Source: Rhodothermales bacterium (GTDB lineage Bacteria > Bacteroidota > Rhodothermia > Rhodothermales > JAHQVL01). From it: a DNA stretch of 64,000 nt. Within the stretch, counting starts at the first letter, position 1, and each line of letters begins with the position of its first letter. A program made the position numbers and the translations under genes. The notes under the pieces are model-generated. The model was not told where the DNA came from. It saw nothing but the letters and a program-made list of their open reading frames with translations, and did not search any database. This document shows positions 34,802 through 42,191 of this stretch, one piece after another. Where the stretch lies: the NCBI GenBank assembly GCA_041391505.1, contig JAWKNW010000002.1, positions 186,001-250,000 of the forward strand. Reading direction: 5' to 3'.

Positions 34802-34824
34802 CTTGTCAAGAATTACTTGACAAG
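34802..34824. promoter_or_regulatory. Palindromic operator candidate between divergent genes
   Basis: CTTGTCAAG, five bases AATTA, then CTTGACAAG: a perfect 9-5-9 inverted repeat in an AT-rich stretch, 35 bp before the Xre regulator start at 34859. It is well placed to be the binding site of that regulator in a divergent control region. Confidence 0.7.
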
Positions 34825-34858
34825 AGTACAAGATAATTTTAACTTGGTATCAATTTTC

Positions 34859-35149
34859 ATGGACGGACCCTTTCAGCTAGTCTCTGGCGAACTCATGGAC
34901 AGCAAGACGATGGCGCAAATGTGCCGAACGCTCCGAGCGATCAAGAAGTGGACGCAGGAGCAAGTGGCGGATCACCTGGAATCTCGATTGGAGAGAAAGG
35001 TGAGCAAGCAGAGTATTTCTTATGCGGAGAACCCGGAATACCCAGGGCTTGATAAGCTTCGCGTGCAGATCATAGAGGAATTGAGCGGGCGGCAAGTTGA
35101 GGGGCCATTCTGGCGACTCAAGGATGAGCCGGCGGAGGTGGAGGGATGA
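34859..35149 (+). CDS. Xre-family HTH regulator
   Basis: A 96-residue DNA-binding protein. MAQMCRTLRAIKKWTQEQVADHLESRLERKVSKQSISYAENPEYPGLDKLRVQIIEELSG is an Xre/Cro-type helix-turn-helix: TQEQVADHL is the first helix of the motif and KQSISYAE the recognition helix. Probable master switch of the element, opposed to the leftward row. Starts at 34859 or 34895 are both possible. A palindrome at 34802-34824 is its likely operator. Overlaps the next gene by 4 bp. Confidence 0.8.
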   Translation: MDGPFQLVSGELMDSKTMAQMCRTLRAIKKWTQEQVADHLESRLERKVSKQSISYAENPEYPGLDKLRVQIIEELSGRQVEGPFWRLKDEPAEVEG

Positions 35150-35922
35150 AGCCGATCAAGCACGTGCCCGCCCAGGTGCCACGATCGCTCGGCATTGTGA
35201 ATCCGGACGATGTCGATGATCTCTGGCAAGCAGGAGGTCCGCCCGGCACGATCGTGAAGGCCTTTGATGCGCGCATCGAATCGGTCTGGGATCAATACGT
35301 CGAGATGGCGAAGACTCGCGGCGTCATGGAGCTCCAGTCGGCGCGCGAAGTCTTGATCCGTTGGCGGGCCCAGCTCGAGAAGGATTTCTGGGAATACCAG
35401 GAATACGATCCGTACGTCCTCGAAACGAACGCGAAGGAAAGGGCTCGCGATGGGGCGGAAGAACCCTCTGAAGCTCAGAGGCGGCTGGAAGAGTACCGGG
35501 CGGGCCTGTACGAAAAAGCACTCGTCGGATACAAGGAGACCGAATTCCGGTTGAGCGTCCTGGAGAATGTGCTCTGGCGCCTGATCATGTTCGGCCAGCT
35601 GGAGCCCTATGGCCGTGTCGACAAGAAAACACGGCGGGTGATAGCGAGCGACGATGCCGCGAAGGCGAGCCAGGGGGAGAAGGTGGAGTGGGTACGGGCC
35701 TATATCGAGTCGAATCCGCTACTGTTGAACATCTCCACGAATGCGGACCTGTTCCGGGCGACGGCCAAGTTCAAGGACCTAGGTATCGATGAGAGCACGA
35801 TCCCGAAGGGCGTGAGGGGATACTTCAAATCGATAGGCCATCCGATGCCCAGGACACCCTCGAAATTCAAGCAATATTTCGGTATTCAGCCAAGCGAGGA
35901 CAGGAAAATTCGGGAAAATTAG
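35146..35922 (+). CDS. Hypothetical helical protein
   Basis: A 258-residue cytoplasmic protein, unknown family. Rich in Glu, Arg and Trp (FDARIESVWDQYVEMAKTRGVMELQSAREVLIRWRAQLEKDFWEYQEYDPY), predicted helical. Residues 1-8 (MKPIKHVP) resemble the start of the leftward protein at 34267. The C-terminus (KGVRGYFKSIGHPMPRTPSKFKQYFGI) may be a small DNA-binding tail. It overlaps the Xre gene by 4 bp and is followed by a RHH gene, so it is probably part of the replication and control operon of the element. Confidence 0.62.
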   Translation: MKPIKHVPAQVPRSLGIVNPDDVDDLWQAGGPPGTIVKAFDARIESVWDQYVEMAKTRGVMELQSAREVLIRWRAQLEKDFWEYQEYDPYVLETNAKERARDGAEEPSEAQRRLEEYRAGLYEKALVGYKETEFRLSVLENVLWRLIMFGQLEPYGRVDKKTRRVIASDDAAKASQGEKVEWVRAYIESNPLLLNISTNADLFRATAKFKDLGIDESTIPKGVRGYFKSIGHPMPRTPSKFKQYFGIQPSEDRKIREN

Positions 35923-35998
35923 GGATTTCCCGTTTCGTCCTGTGCTGAACCGAGAAAGCGTGCCTAGCTTGTTTCGCAACGAACAAACCAAAGGACAG

Positions 35999-36193
35999 AT
36001 GGAACGCCGAAAACCACGTAGAAAATACTCATATCACCTGGGCGTGCGACTCACCCGGGACATCGAGGAAGCGCTGGCCGCCGAGGCAAACGCGCGCGGG
36101 CTGGACATGTCGGAAGTAGTCCGAGACCTGCTCAAGAAGGAGCTGATCGAGAGCCGGAGCCAGACGCATCGTCTGGCTGAGTTGGCGCAATGA
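35999..36193 (+). CDS. Ribbon-helix-helix (Arc/CopG-like) protein
   Basis: A 64-residue protein with AAAGGA seven bases before the ATG. YSYHLGVRLTRDIEEALAAEANARGLDMSEVVRDLLKKELIE matches the ribbon-helix-helix fold: the strand YHLGVRLT contacts DNA and two helices form the dimer. Likely regulates element genes or plasmid-like copy control; its N-terminus is basic. A hairpin follows the stop, before the DUF3987 gene. Confidence 0.75.
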   Translation: MERRKPRRKYSYHLGVRLTRDIEEALAAEANARGLDMSEVVRDLLKKELIESRSQTHRLAELAQ

Positions 36194-36262
36194 AGAAGGC
36201 CCGCGCCGGCGGCAACCGGTTCGGGCCAGATGTCGATTGAGCTACCTTTTTCATGAAAGAAA

Positions 36263-36296
36263 TCGGGCCGACTGCCCTGAAAAGACGTCGGCCCGA
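36263..36296. terminator. Hairpin between RHH and DUF3987 genes
   Basis: TCGGGCCGAC (36263-36272) pairs with GTCGGCCCGA (36287-36296), followed by A residues on the plus strand and TTTCTTTC on the minus strand. It may attenuate the operon or end antisense transcripts. Confidence 0.5.
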
Positions 36297-36313
36297 AAAA
36301 GCAAAATCAACAG

Positions 36314-38191
36314 ATGAAATGTAAGCCAGAACCGTCAAAAAAACAACTTCACCTCAACGCCGGTGCAAGGCGGGCCATCCTTCGACTCTTAGCGGGGCAG
36401 GCACCGAACGGAACGCGACCCGATAGCTGCGGCGACTACGCCGAGCTCGTCAGGCAAGTTTACGACGCATACGAATTGGGCGGATCCGATCCGGCGCGCG
36501 ACGTCATCGAGCTGGCAGCTGTATCGGATGACACGCTTTTGCGGCTGATGATGGAGGCCGAGCAACTCGCGGAAGCCGAGAGCCTTCGAGATGACTTGCC
36601 GACACTACCGGCCGCCGCTTTCGAGAAATTGCCTGCGATTATCAGCGAATGCTGCGAGAATCTCGACAGGTGGTTCGAGCGAGATGCGTTTCTAACCGGA
36701 GCATTAGGCACGATCAGTTCCCTTCTCCCCAAGGTCCGATTTCGGTACGGGAAAAAACTGTACAGCGCTCATTTGTTTTTTTTCGTTCTGGCGGAGGCAG
36801 GAAGGGGGAAGGGTGTGCTGACACATTCTCTCGCTCTAGCCGATCTGGTTGACGAATACCTAGTGAGCTGTAGTGACCGTGCGAAGAGCGAGTGGGACGA
36901 GGCCGTCCGAGCATACGATACAGCGAAGCGCTCAAAGCGACTTGCACTCACCGACCCAGATCCACCAGGCCCGAAACCGCCTGAGCTCCTTCTCCGAGCG
37001 GCGGAGGACACCAATCTTCCTGTTCTGTACCAAAACCTGGCAGCGAATCGCGAGGGCATCCTGATCGGCGCGACGGAGGCAGATATCCTGAGTCAAGCAA
37101 ACAAAAGGGGCGACTTCGGCGGCTTCAGCGCGCTTTTCCGGCAAGCTTTTGAGCATGAACGCGCCCAGAAAGCAACAAAAACGGAAGGCACGGTCAGGGT
37201 ACATGAGCCACGCATAGCGCTGGTGCTGTCTGGAACCCGCGACCAATTCGCCCCACTGGTGGAGAGTGTCGAAAACGGGCTGTTTTCGAGATTCGCAGTG
37301 TACCGGTTCTCAGCGCCCCTGGAGTATCGATCGCAGCGGCCGCGCCCGGAGGATGTCGCCTTCGTGAAGGCCATCGAGAAGGCGAAGGAGCGGCTCCTGG
37401 CTTTGTACAAGATCCTGGCGACGAGAGAAGAGCCGCTCTATGTGGACATGCCGGCGGCGCGATGGGAGAAAATTGACCAGGCATTCCAGCAGCTCTTCAA
37501 TTCAACACTTCGCGACGCGGGGGCGCCCGGTGAACTGGCCGCATCAATATTTAGAGGTGTCGTCATCGCCTTCCGGATCGCAACGATCCTGACGGTACTC
37601 AGACGCTTTGAGGAGGGTATTCCGCTGGAACGTGTGGCCTCACTGGAGGTGGGGCAGCAAGATGCGGAAGCGGCAACAGCCCTCGCGTTCGTTTACGTCG
37701 AGCAGGCCATGCGCCAGGCGCTTGATATGCTTCAAAGCCGAGACGCAGACAACGTACTCTCAGCGATCGCCGAGTCCGCAGGATCCGGCCGGCTTACCGG
37801 CCAGCAACAGTCCCTACTGCAGATGCTACCGGACGAATTTGGCAGGAAGGAAGCCGTAGAAGTTGGGCGAACTCTGGGGGCCGGAACGAGGAGTGTGGAC
37901 AGGTGGATTCGTGCGTGGTCAGAAGGCCCGGACGCACTACTCGTCCGCCAGAGGCATGGGGGGTATGTCAAAAGTGGCAATATCGTCAATTCCTGCGATT
38001 CTGAGCCAATTTCGCAGAATAGCGCAGAAATACCCCGTGGCATAAGTGGCAATATTGCCACTTATGAAATTGAGCAAAAACCCTCAAATCGGGCTGATTT
38101 GGGGGAATATGACGGTTTTGCCGATTTTGCCACAGGTGGTGCCCCTTCCCTGGACGCAGACAATAAGGAGGGTGAAAAATGTCCGTTTTGA
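36314..38191 (+). CDS. DUF3987 replication-type protein
   Basis: A 625-residue cytoplasmic protein of the DUF3987 family, often the primase/helicase-like replication protein of phages and satellites. SLLPKVRFRYGKKLYSAHLFFFVLAEAGRGKGVLTHSL (136-173) holds a P-loop-like AEAGRGKG; ANREGILIGATEADILSQANKRGDFGGFSALFRQAFEHE and RIALVLSGTRDQFAPLV-ESVENGLFSRFAVYRF are the family's Walker B and arginine-finger blocks. The last 70 residues are Asn/Ser-rich and lie over a DNA stretch full of short inverted repeats, a possible origin. Overlaps the next gene by 13 bp. Helicase activity is inferred. Confidence 0.85.
   Translation: MKCKPEPSKKQLHLNAGARRAILRLLAGQAPNGTRPDSCGDYAELVRQVYDAYELGGSDPARDVIELAAVSDDTLLRLMMEAEQLAEAESLRDDLPTLPAAAFEKLPAIISECCENLDRWFERDAFLTGALGTISSLLPKVRFRYGKKLYSAHLFFFVLAEAGRGKGVLTHSLALADLVDEYLVSCSDRAKSEWDEAVRAYDTAKRSKRLALTDPDPPGPKPPELLLRAAEDTNLPVLYQNLAANREGILIGATEADILSQANKRGDFGGFSALFRQAFEHERAQKATKTEGTVRVHEPRIALVLSGTRDQFAPLVESVENGLFSRFAVYRFSAPLEYRSQRPRPEDVAFVKAIEKAKERLLALYKILATREEPLYVDMPAARWEKIDQAFQQLFNSTLRDAGAPGELAASIFRGVVIAFRIATILTVLRRFEEGIPLERVASLEVGQQDAEAATALAFVYVEQAMRQALDMLQSRDADNVLSAIAESAGSGRLTGQQQSLLQMLPDEFGRKEAVEVGRTLGAGTRSVDRWIRAWSEGPDALLVRQRHGGYVKSGNIVNSCDSEPISQNSAEIPRGISGNIATYEIEQKPSNRADLGEYDGFADFATGGAPSLDADNKEGEKCPF
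38041..38066. repeat. 26-bp perfect palindrome inside DUF3987 gene end
   Basis: Positions 38041-38066 read the same on both strands, centred on AATATT, with arms CATAAGTGGC. Partial copies of the arm (AAAGTGGCAATAT near 37971; the complement TTTTGCCAC near 38114) flank it, giving an iteron-like cluster near the end of the replication gene. Confidence 0.75.
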
Positions 38192-38913
38192 TCGCCCCCC
38201 AAATCGCCATCCGAGACCGCCTCACTGCCTTCGTCGAAACCGAAGAATGGCGCGCCTTCTTCGTGAGCCAGAACGAGCGCCGATTGATCACCTGGACGGG
38301 CCTCCGCGAGCTCATCGAGCTGCCCGCACCGGTTGGCCTGGCCACTACGCCCGAGGCCTTCATGCGTGCCCTGGTTGGGAAGGGGAGTGCGCGTGCGAAG
38401 CGGTACGCGGCGGACAAGCTGCGCCGAGCGCCTCGGCCTGTTGCCGGCGGCAACGCCACACAGTTCCTCCAGCTGGGCGAGGCCGAGCGCGCGCACTCCG
38501 CGCCGGCGAAGGAGGGCGGCCGTTGGCTGGCACTCGCTCAGTACGCCATCGAGGCCGGACCGAACCGCGCGAAGCCGGCGGAGCGGTATTTCATCCCGGC
38601 GCTCCTCGAGTTCGGGAAGCCCGTGCCGGCGTCCGCCATGCTCGTCCGGGTGCGACGCACCATGTACCGTTTCGACTCGCTTGAGCACTGGCTTCGCTAC
38701 AGGGGGCATGGCGGCTGCCAGCTGGATGGGCGTCACCTGGCGGCGCTCGGCTTCGGCGATCTGGCCGCGTTCGCAACCAAGCACGTGCCGGCGGCGCCCC
38801 GCGTGCTGGACGATCGAACGGAGCCCGGCGAGCTCCTGAAAGACGCGTGCGACGTGCTCACGCTAGAGCCGCCGGCGTTCGATTGGGAGTCCACGGAAAG
38901 AAATGCAGCGTGA
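38179..38913 (+). CDS. Hypothetical protein of the replication operon
   Basis: A 244-residue protein not recognised. It has an unusually strong AAGGAGG ribosome site 7 bases before the ATG at 38179, and overlaps DUF3987 by 13 bp. Residues 40-110 are basic (RAKRYAADKLRRAPRPV). WLRYRGHGGCQLDGRHLAALGFGDLAAF is a notable aromatic block near the C-terminus. No signal or membrane segment. Probably cytoplasmic and linked to replication or excision by position. Confidence 0.65.
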   Translation: MSVLIAPQIAIRDRLTAFVETEEWRAFFVSQNERRLITWTGLRELIELPAPVGLATTPEAFMRALVGKGSARAKRYAADKLRRAPRPVAGGNATQFLQLGEAERAHSAPAKEGGRWLALAQYAIEAGPNRAKPAERYFIPALLEFGKPVPASAMLVRVRRTMYRFDSLEHWLRYRGHGGCQLDGRHLAALGFGDLAAFATKHVPAAPRVLDDRTEPGELLKDACDVLTLEPPAFDWESTERNAA

Positions 38914-38923
38914 GGGGGCGTCA

Positions 38924-39370
38924 ATGCGAATCGCGATGAACAACCACACCCCGCATACCGACCCTGCTGGCGCCTTCTACGAAGCGATCGCGGACGTCGT
39001 GGTGCGCAAGCTGATGGAGGAGATTGGGCGCGCGAGCCTGGGCGGCGAGCCTACGGATGGCCTGGCGATCGAGAAACTGGGCGGCCGAGGCCTGGACCTT
39101 ATGCGCGCCTACTCCGCAAAGGAAGTAGCCGAGCTACTGGGCACCAGTCGCGTCGAATCCGTCTATGAGATACCAGAGAACGAACTGCCACGCGTGCGGC
39201 GAATCGGGAAGAGCTTTGGGTATCTTGGGATCAACGTACTTTGCTACATGGCCGGCCGGCCGCCGGTCGACATAGACGCGGCCATCGAGGAATACAGGAA
39301 ACGTCTCACCGAAGGGCGGGGCAACGTCCTGCCGATGGGGCTCACCGAAGGACTTACCCGGGTGCTGTGA
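38924..39370 (+). CDS. AlpA-like helix-turn-helix protein
   Basis: A 148-residue protein with the ribosome site GAGGGGG before the ATG at 38924. Residues ~60-105 (YSAKEVAELLGTSRVESVYEIPENELPRVRRIGKSFGYLGINVLCYM) match MerR/AlpA-type excisionase DNA-binding domains: AKEVAELLG is the helix-turn-helix and LPRVRRIGKSFGYL the wing. Such proteins control excision next to a tyrosine recombinase. Its stop overlaps the integrase start by one base. A start at 38903 overlapping the previous gene is possible. Confidence 0.75.
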   Translation: MRIAMNNHTPHTDPAGAFYEAIADVVVRKLMEEIGRASLGGEPTDGLAIEKLGGRGLDLMRAYSAKEVAELLGTSRVESVYEIPENELPRVRRIGKSFGYLGINVLCYMAGRPPVDIDAAIEEYRKRLTEGRGNVLPMGLTEGLTRVL

Positions 39371-40590
39371 TGCCGTACAAGCGAGAGGGCTCTCCCTACT
39401 ATCAGATCCGCCGTCGTAGGCTCGCGGGCTATGGCGACACCGGTGTGCTCTCCTCCAAGGTGGGGAGCAAGAAGCTGGCGCGCGACATGGAGCGCGTCCT
39501 CGAGGAGCTCGCGCACAAGGCACTGGAGGACGCCTCATGGTATGGCCTGCTTGACGCGGTATGCCGGGAGAAGACGGTGCCGATGCCCGACCTGCTGAAG
39601 GCGCGCAATATCGGGACGCTCGAGGGGCTGAAGCGAAGCCTCACCGATCCCACGCTCACGGAAGCGGTCGCGGCGTATCAGCGCGCGGCGCCGCAGAACC
39701 GATCGGCGATCATTGGCCTGCGCATGCTGATGCGTTACGCGCCGGCCGGGATGCGCCTGGGCGATCTCACATCGAGGACGATCACCAAGCTTTGTATCGA
39801 GGCGGAGGAGGACGGGCGCAAGCGCAACACGGTCCGGCGATCGATGCTGCGCGGCATCTCGCTCCTCCTGCGCTTTCACATCGGCAACGCGGAGCGTAAT
39901 CGGATCTTCGCCGATGTCGTCTTCCACGGGGAGAACGACACGAGGGAAGTGCACCTCACGCCGGCGGAGCTGCGGCGACTATTCACCGCGATGAAGGAAC
40001 TGGGATATGCCGAGCTCGGCACGATCGTCCGCACGGCGCTGCTCACCTCGGCCGATCGCGGCGTGCTCCTGGCGGGGCAGAACATGGGGCAGCAGCTGCG
40101 AGGCCTGCGCGTGCGGGACCTCACGATCTATCTCGACTCCCAGAGCGGGGAGTACAGCGGCGAGGTGTTCCTGCACGACACCAAGGCGAAGAACCGGAGC
40201 CGGAGCGTGCCGCTCACCGATAGCTTGTGCCGGGAGCTGCTCGTCTGCTGCAAGGGGAAGGATCCGGACAGTACCGTGTTCGAAATGAAGTATCAGCAGC
40301 TGGACTTCCAGTGGAAGGCGGCGCGGCGCCAGGCGGGCCTGAAGGGCATCCGCTTCAAGGACCTGCGCGCCCAGACCGCGATATACGCCGAGGAGGCAGG
40401 CATCCCGATCACGGTGGCGCAGAAGACGCTCGGACACAGCAACGAGATGATGACGCGTCGCTATCAGCAGCGCGCGGCCGTGCTCAGCATTGACCAGGCC
40501 CAGGCCATCGAGTCCGCGATGTTTGCCGAGGATGAAGAAAACGGCGCGATCGAAAGTAAAAACAAGCGCTCACAACCGGGCCAACAATGA
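39370..40590 (+). CDS. int: Tyrosine recombinase (integrase) of the element
   Basis: A 406-residue phage-type integrase. The arm and core-binding part spans about 1-190. The catalytic part has TSADR at 226-230, a likely first Arg, LRGLRVRDL at 243-251, HDTKAKNRSRSVPL (Lys near 272) and GIRFKDLRAQTA with Arg333 where the usual first His is Lys330. KTLGHSNEMMTRRYQQ gives His356 and nucleophile Tyr365. The set R-K-(K)-R-H-Y fits the family. It starts within the stop of the AlpA-like gene and faces the tRNA-Lys target 77 bp away, so this enzyme most likely integrated the element. Confidence 0.93.
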   Translation: MPYKREGSPYYQIRRRRLAGYGDTGVLSSKVGSKKLARDMERVLEELAHKALEDASWYGLLDAVCREKTVPMPDLLKARNIGTLEGLKRSLTDPTLTEAVAAYQRAAPQNRSAIIGLRMLMRYAPAGMRLGDLTSRTITKLCIEAEEDGRKRNTVRRSMLRGISLLLRFHIGNAERNRIFADVVFHGENDTREVHLTPAELRRLFTAMKELGYAELGTIVRTALLTSADRGVLLAGQNMGQQLRGLRVRDLTIYLDSQSGEYSGEVFLHDTKAKNRSRSVPLTDSLCRELLVCCKGKDPDSTVFEMKYQQLDFQWKAARRQAGLKGIRFKDLRAQTAIYAEEAGIPITVAQKTLGHSNEMMTRRYQQRAAVLSIDQAQAIESAMFAEDEENGAIESKNKRSQPGQQ

Positions 40591-40611
40591 CGGAATCGAC
40601 CACAAACAAGA

Positions 40612-40650
40612 ATCCCCGCAACCACATGCATCGCATGGAGTTACGGGGAT
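40612..40650 (-). terminator. Replacement terminator for tRNA-Lys carried by the element
   Basis: ATCCCCG (40612-40618) pairs with CGGGGAT (40644-40650) with further inner pairing (CATGC/GCATG); the minus strand continues TCTTGTTTG. It lies 17 bp after the tRNA 3' end and would end the tRNA transcript now that its own terminator is 16 kb away. Confidence 0.7.
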
Positions 40651-40666
40651 CATACCGGGCAATCAG

Positions 40667-40742
<76 letters not shown>

Positions 40743-40921
40743 TTGAGGGTTTAAGGGGCCAGGTTTGAGGTTCAACGTACCCTCGTTGAACCCGGTGCCT
40801 GAAACCTCGAACCGTCGACAGGCCCCTACCACGTCTGAACCCGCCGGCTGTTCCTGCACCGGAAACCTCCCCACCCGGTATTCCGTGCAATCTTTGACAT
40901 CTCTTCATAGACCCAGCCCCC

Positions 40922-41260
40922 ATGCGCCCCATCGCCGCCGTCATCCTGCTCGCCCTGGCCCTCGCCGGCTGCGCCAAAAAGCCGTTCGACCGGGACGCGA
41001 CGCCGGAAACGAGCGTCGAGGTCCAGAACAACAACTTCTACGACATGAACCTCTATATCGTCCGCGCCGGCCAGCGGACGCGCCTCGGGTTCATCAACAG
41101 CGGGCAAACCCGCACCTTCCGCATCCCCGTCTACCTCGCCGAAGGCAGCACCCGCATCCAGTTCCTCGCCGACCCCGTCGGCGGCAACCGGACGCCGACC
41201 ACCCAGGAAATCTTCGTCACCCCCGGAGAGACCGTCCGGCTGGTGATACCGAGTTTTTAG
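40922..41260 (+). CDS. Small lipoprotein, unknown function
   Basis: A 112-residue exported protein. MRPIAAVILLALALAGC gives lipid-anchor Cys17. The mature part (SVEVQNNNFYDMNLYIVRAGQRTRLGFINSGQTRTFRIP and PTTQEIFVTPGETVRLVIPSF) is a small beta-sandwich that I cannot name; the VQNNNFYDMNLYI pattern occurs in uncharacterised Bacteroidota/Gemmatimonadota lipoproteins. Single gene between the tRNA and a large repeat region. Confidence 0.75.
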   Translation: MRPIAAVILLALALAGCAKKPFDRDATPETSVEVQNNNFYDMNLYIVRAGQRTRLGFINSGQTRTFRIPVYLAEGSTRIQFLADPVGGNRTPTTQEIFVTPGETVRLVIPSF

Positions 41261-41291
41261 TGGGGAGGGGTTTTACGGGGCGTGCCGGACT

Positions 41292-41786
41292 CGGGGAGGA
41301 TTGCCGGGCTCAATGAGGGGTGCCAGACTCGGGGAGGTTTGCCGGGCTCAATGACGGGTGCCAGACTCGGGGAGGATTGCCGGACTCGGGGAGGATTGCC
41401 GGACTCAATGAGGGGTGCCAGGCTCGGGGAGGTTTGCCGGGCTCGGGGAGGTTTGCCGGACTCGGGGAGGATTGCCGGACTCGGGGAGGATTGCCGGGCT
41501 CGAGGAGGATTGCCGGACTCGGGGAGGATTGCCGGACTCGGGGAGGATTGCCGGACTCGGGGAGGATTGCCGGACTCGGGGAGGTTTGCCGGGCTCGGGG
41601 AGGTTTGCCGGGCTCGGGGAGGTTTGCCGGGCTCGGGGAGGTTTGCCGGGCTCGGGGAGGTTTGCCGGGCTCGGGGAGGGTTTGCCGGGCTCGGGGAGGT
41701 TTGCCGGGCTCGGGGAGGTTTGCCGGACTCAATGAGTGGTGCCAGGCTCGGGGAGGATTGCCGGACTCAATGAGTGGTGCCAGGCT
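41292..41786. repeat. Tandem array of 26 units of 19 bp, two unit types
   Basis: Type A unit CGGGGAGGATTGCCGGACT (A/T at position 9, A/G at 17) and type B unit CAATGAGGGGTGCCAGACT (few substitutions). Units 2, 4, 7, 24 and 26 are type B, the rest type A; unit 21 has one extra G. No spacers separate them. The 19-bp length shifts reading frame each unit, so no constant peptide is encoded by single units. Confidence 0.95.
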
Positions 41787-41904
41787 CGAGGAGGTTTCTC
41801 GACTCCCGGTCGCTGACGCGACCGTCCGCTCGAAATGACATCGTGGGATATGGCCCTCATTCGCCTCACCCCACCCATGACCAATGACCAGTGACCAATG
41901 ACAG

Positions 41905-42000
41905 CGAGCGCAGCGAGCCTCCTGACCACGAGCGCAGCGAGCCTCCTGACCGCGAGCGCAGCGAGCCCCCTGACAGCGAGCGCAGCGAGCCTCTTGACCG
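41905..42000. repeat. Four tandem units of 24 bp
   Basis: Each unit starts CGAGCGCAGCGAGCC and ends TCCTGACC(A/G) with single-base changes in units 3 and 4. Adjacent to the 19-bp array; preceded by short imperfect TGACCAATGACCAG repeats. Confidence 0.9.
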
Positions 42001-42066
42001 CGCACAACGTGCGCAAACGCCCCCCGAGCACACAACGTGCGAAATGCCTATCTTGGAAAGAAGTGC

Positions 42067-42102
42067 AGGACGGGAGTCCTACCCACTATAGACTCCCGTC
42101 CT
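42067..42102 (+). terminator. 12-bp hairpin before amidase gene
   Basis: AGGACGGGAGTC (42067-42078) pairs with GACTCCCGTCCT (42091-42102), then TTG. It lies about 90 bp before the amidase start and far from any upstream gene; it may insulate the amidase promoter from the repeat region. Confidence 0.5.
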
Positions 42103-42191
42103 TTGAAAGACATGCGTTCGGAAAGATGTGCCTTTTTCCGTTCGTTCGTTGTTAATATCGCACCCGCTTACAGACCCTCCTATAGGGGGTT

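Larger units (their letters stand above)
41261..42191. other. 930-bp intergenic repeat region
   Basis: Holds the 19-bp tandem array, a spacer with the imperfect inverted motif GCGACCGTCCGCTCGAAATGAC, the 24-bp tandem array and a hairpin. Open frames in all phases are by-products of the repeats. An AT-rich stretch near 42110-42160 is the likely promoter of the amidase gene. Confidence 0.7.

Noticed and set aside
40743..40921. Second tRNA or attachment site right of tRNA-Lys
   Set aside because: The inverted motif (TTCAACG/CGTTGAA) is not a cloverleaf and does not match the att core.
41292..41786. CRISPR-like array
   Set aside because: Units touch each other without unique spacers, and no cas gene is in the window; it is a plain tandem array.
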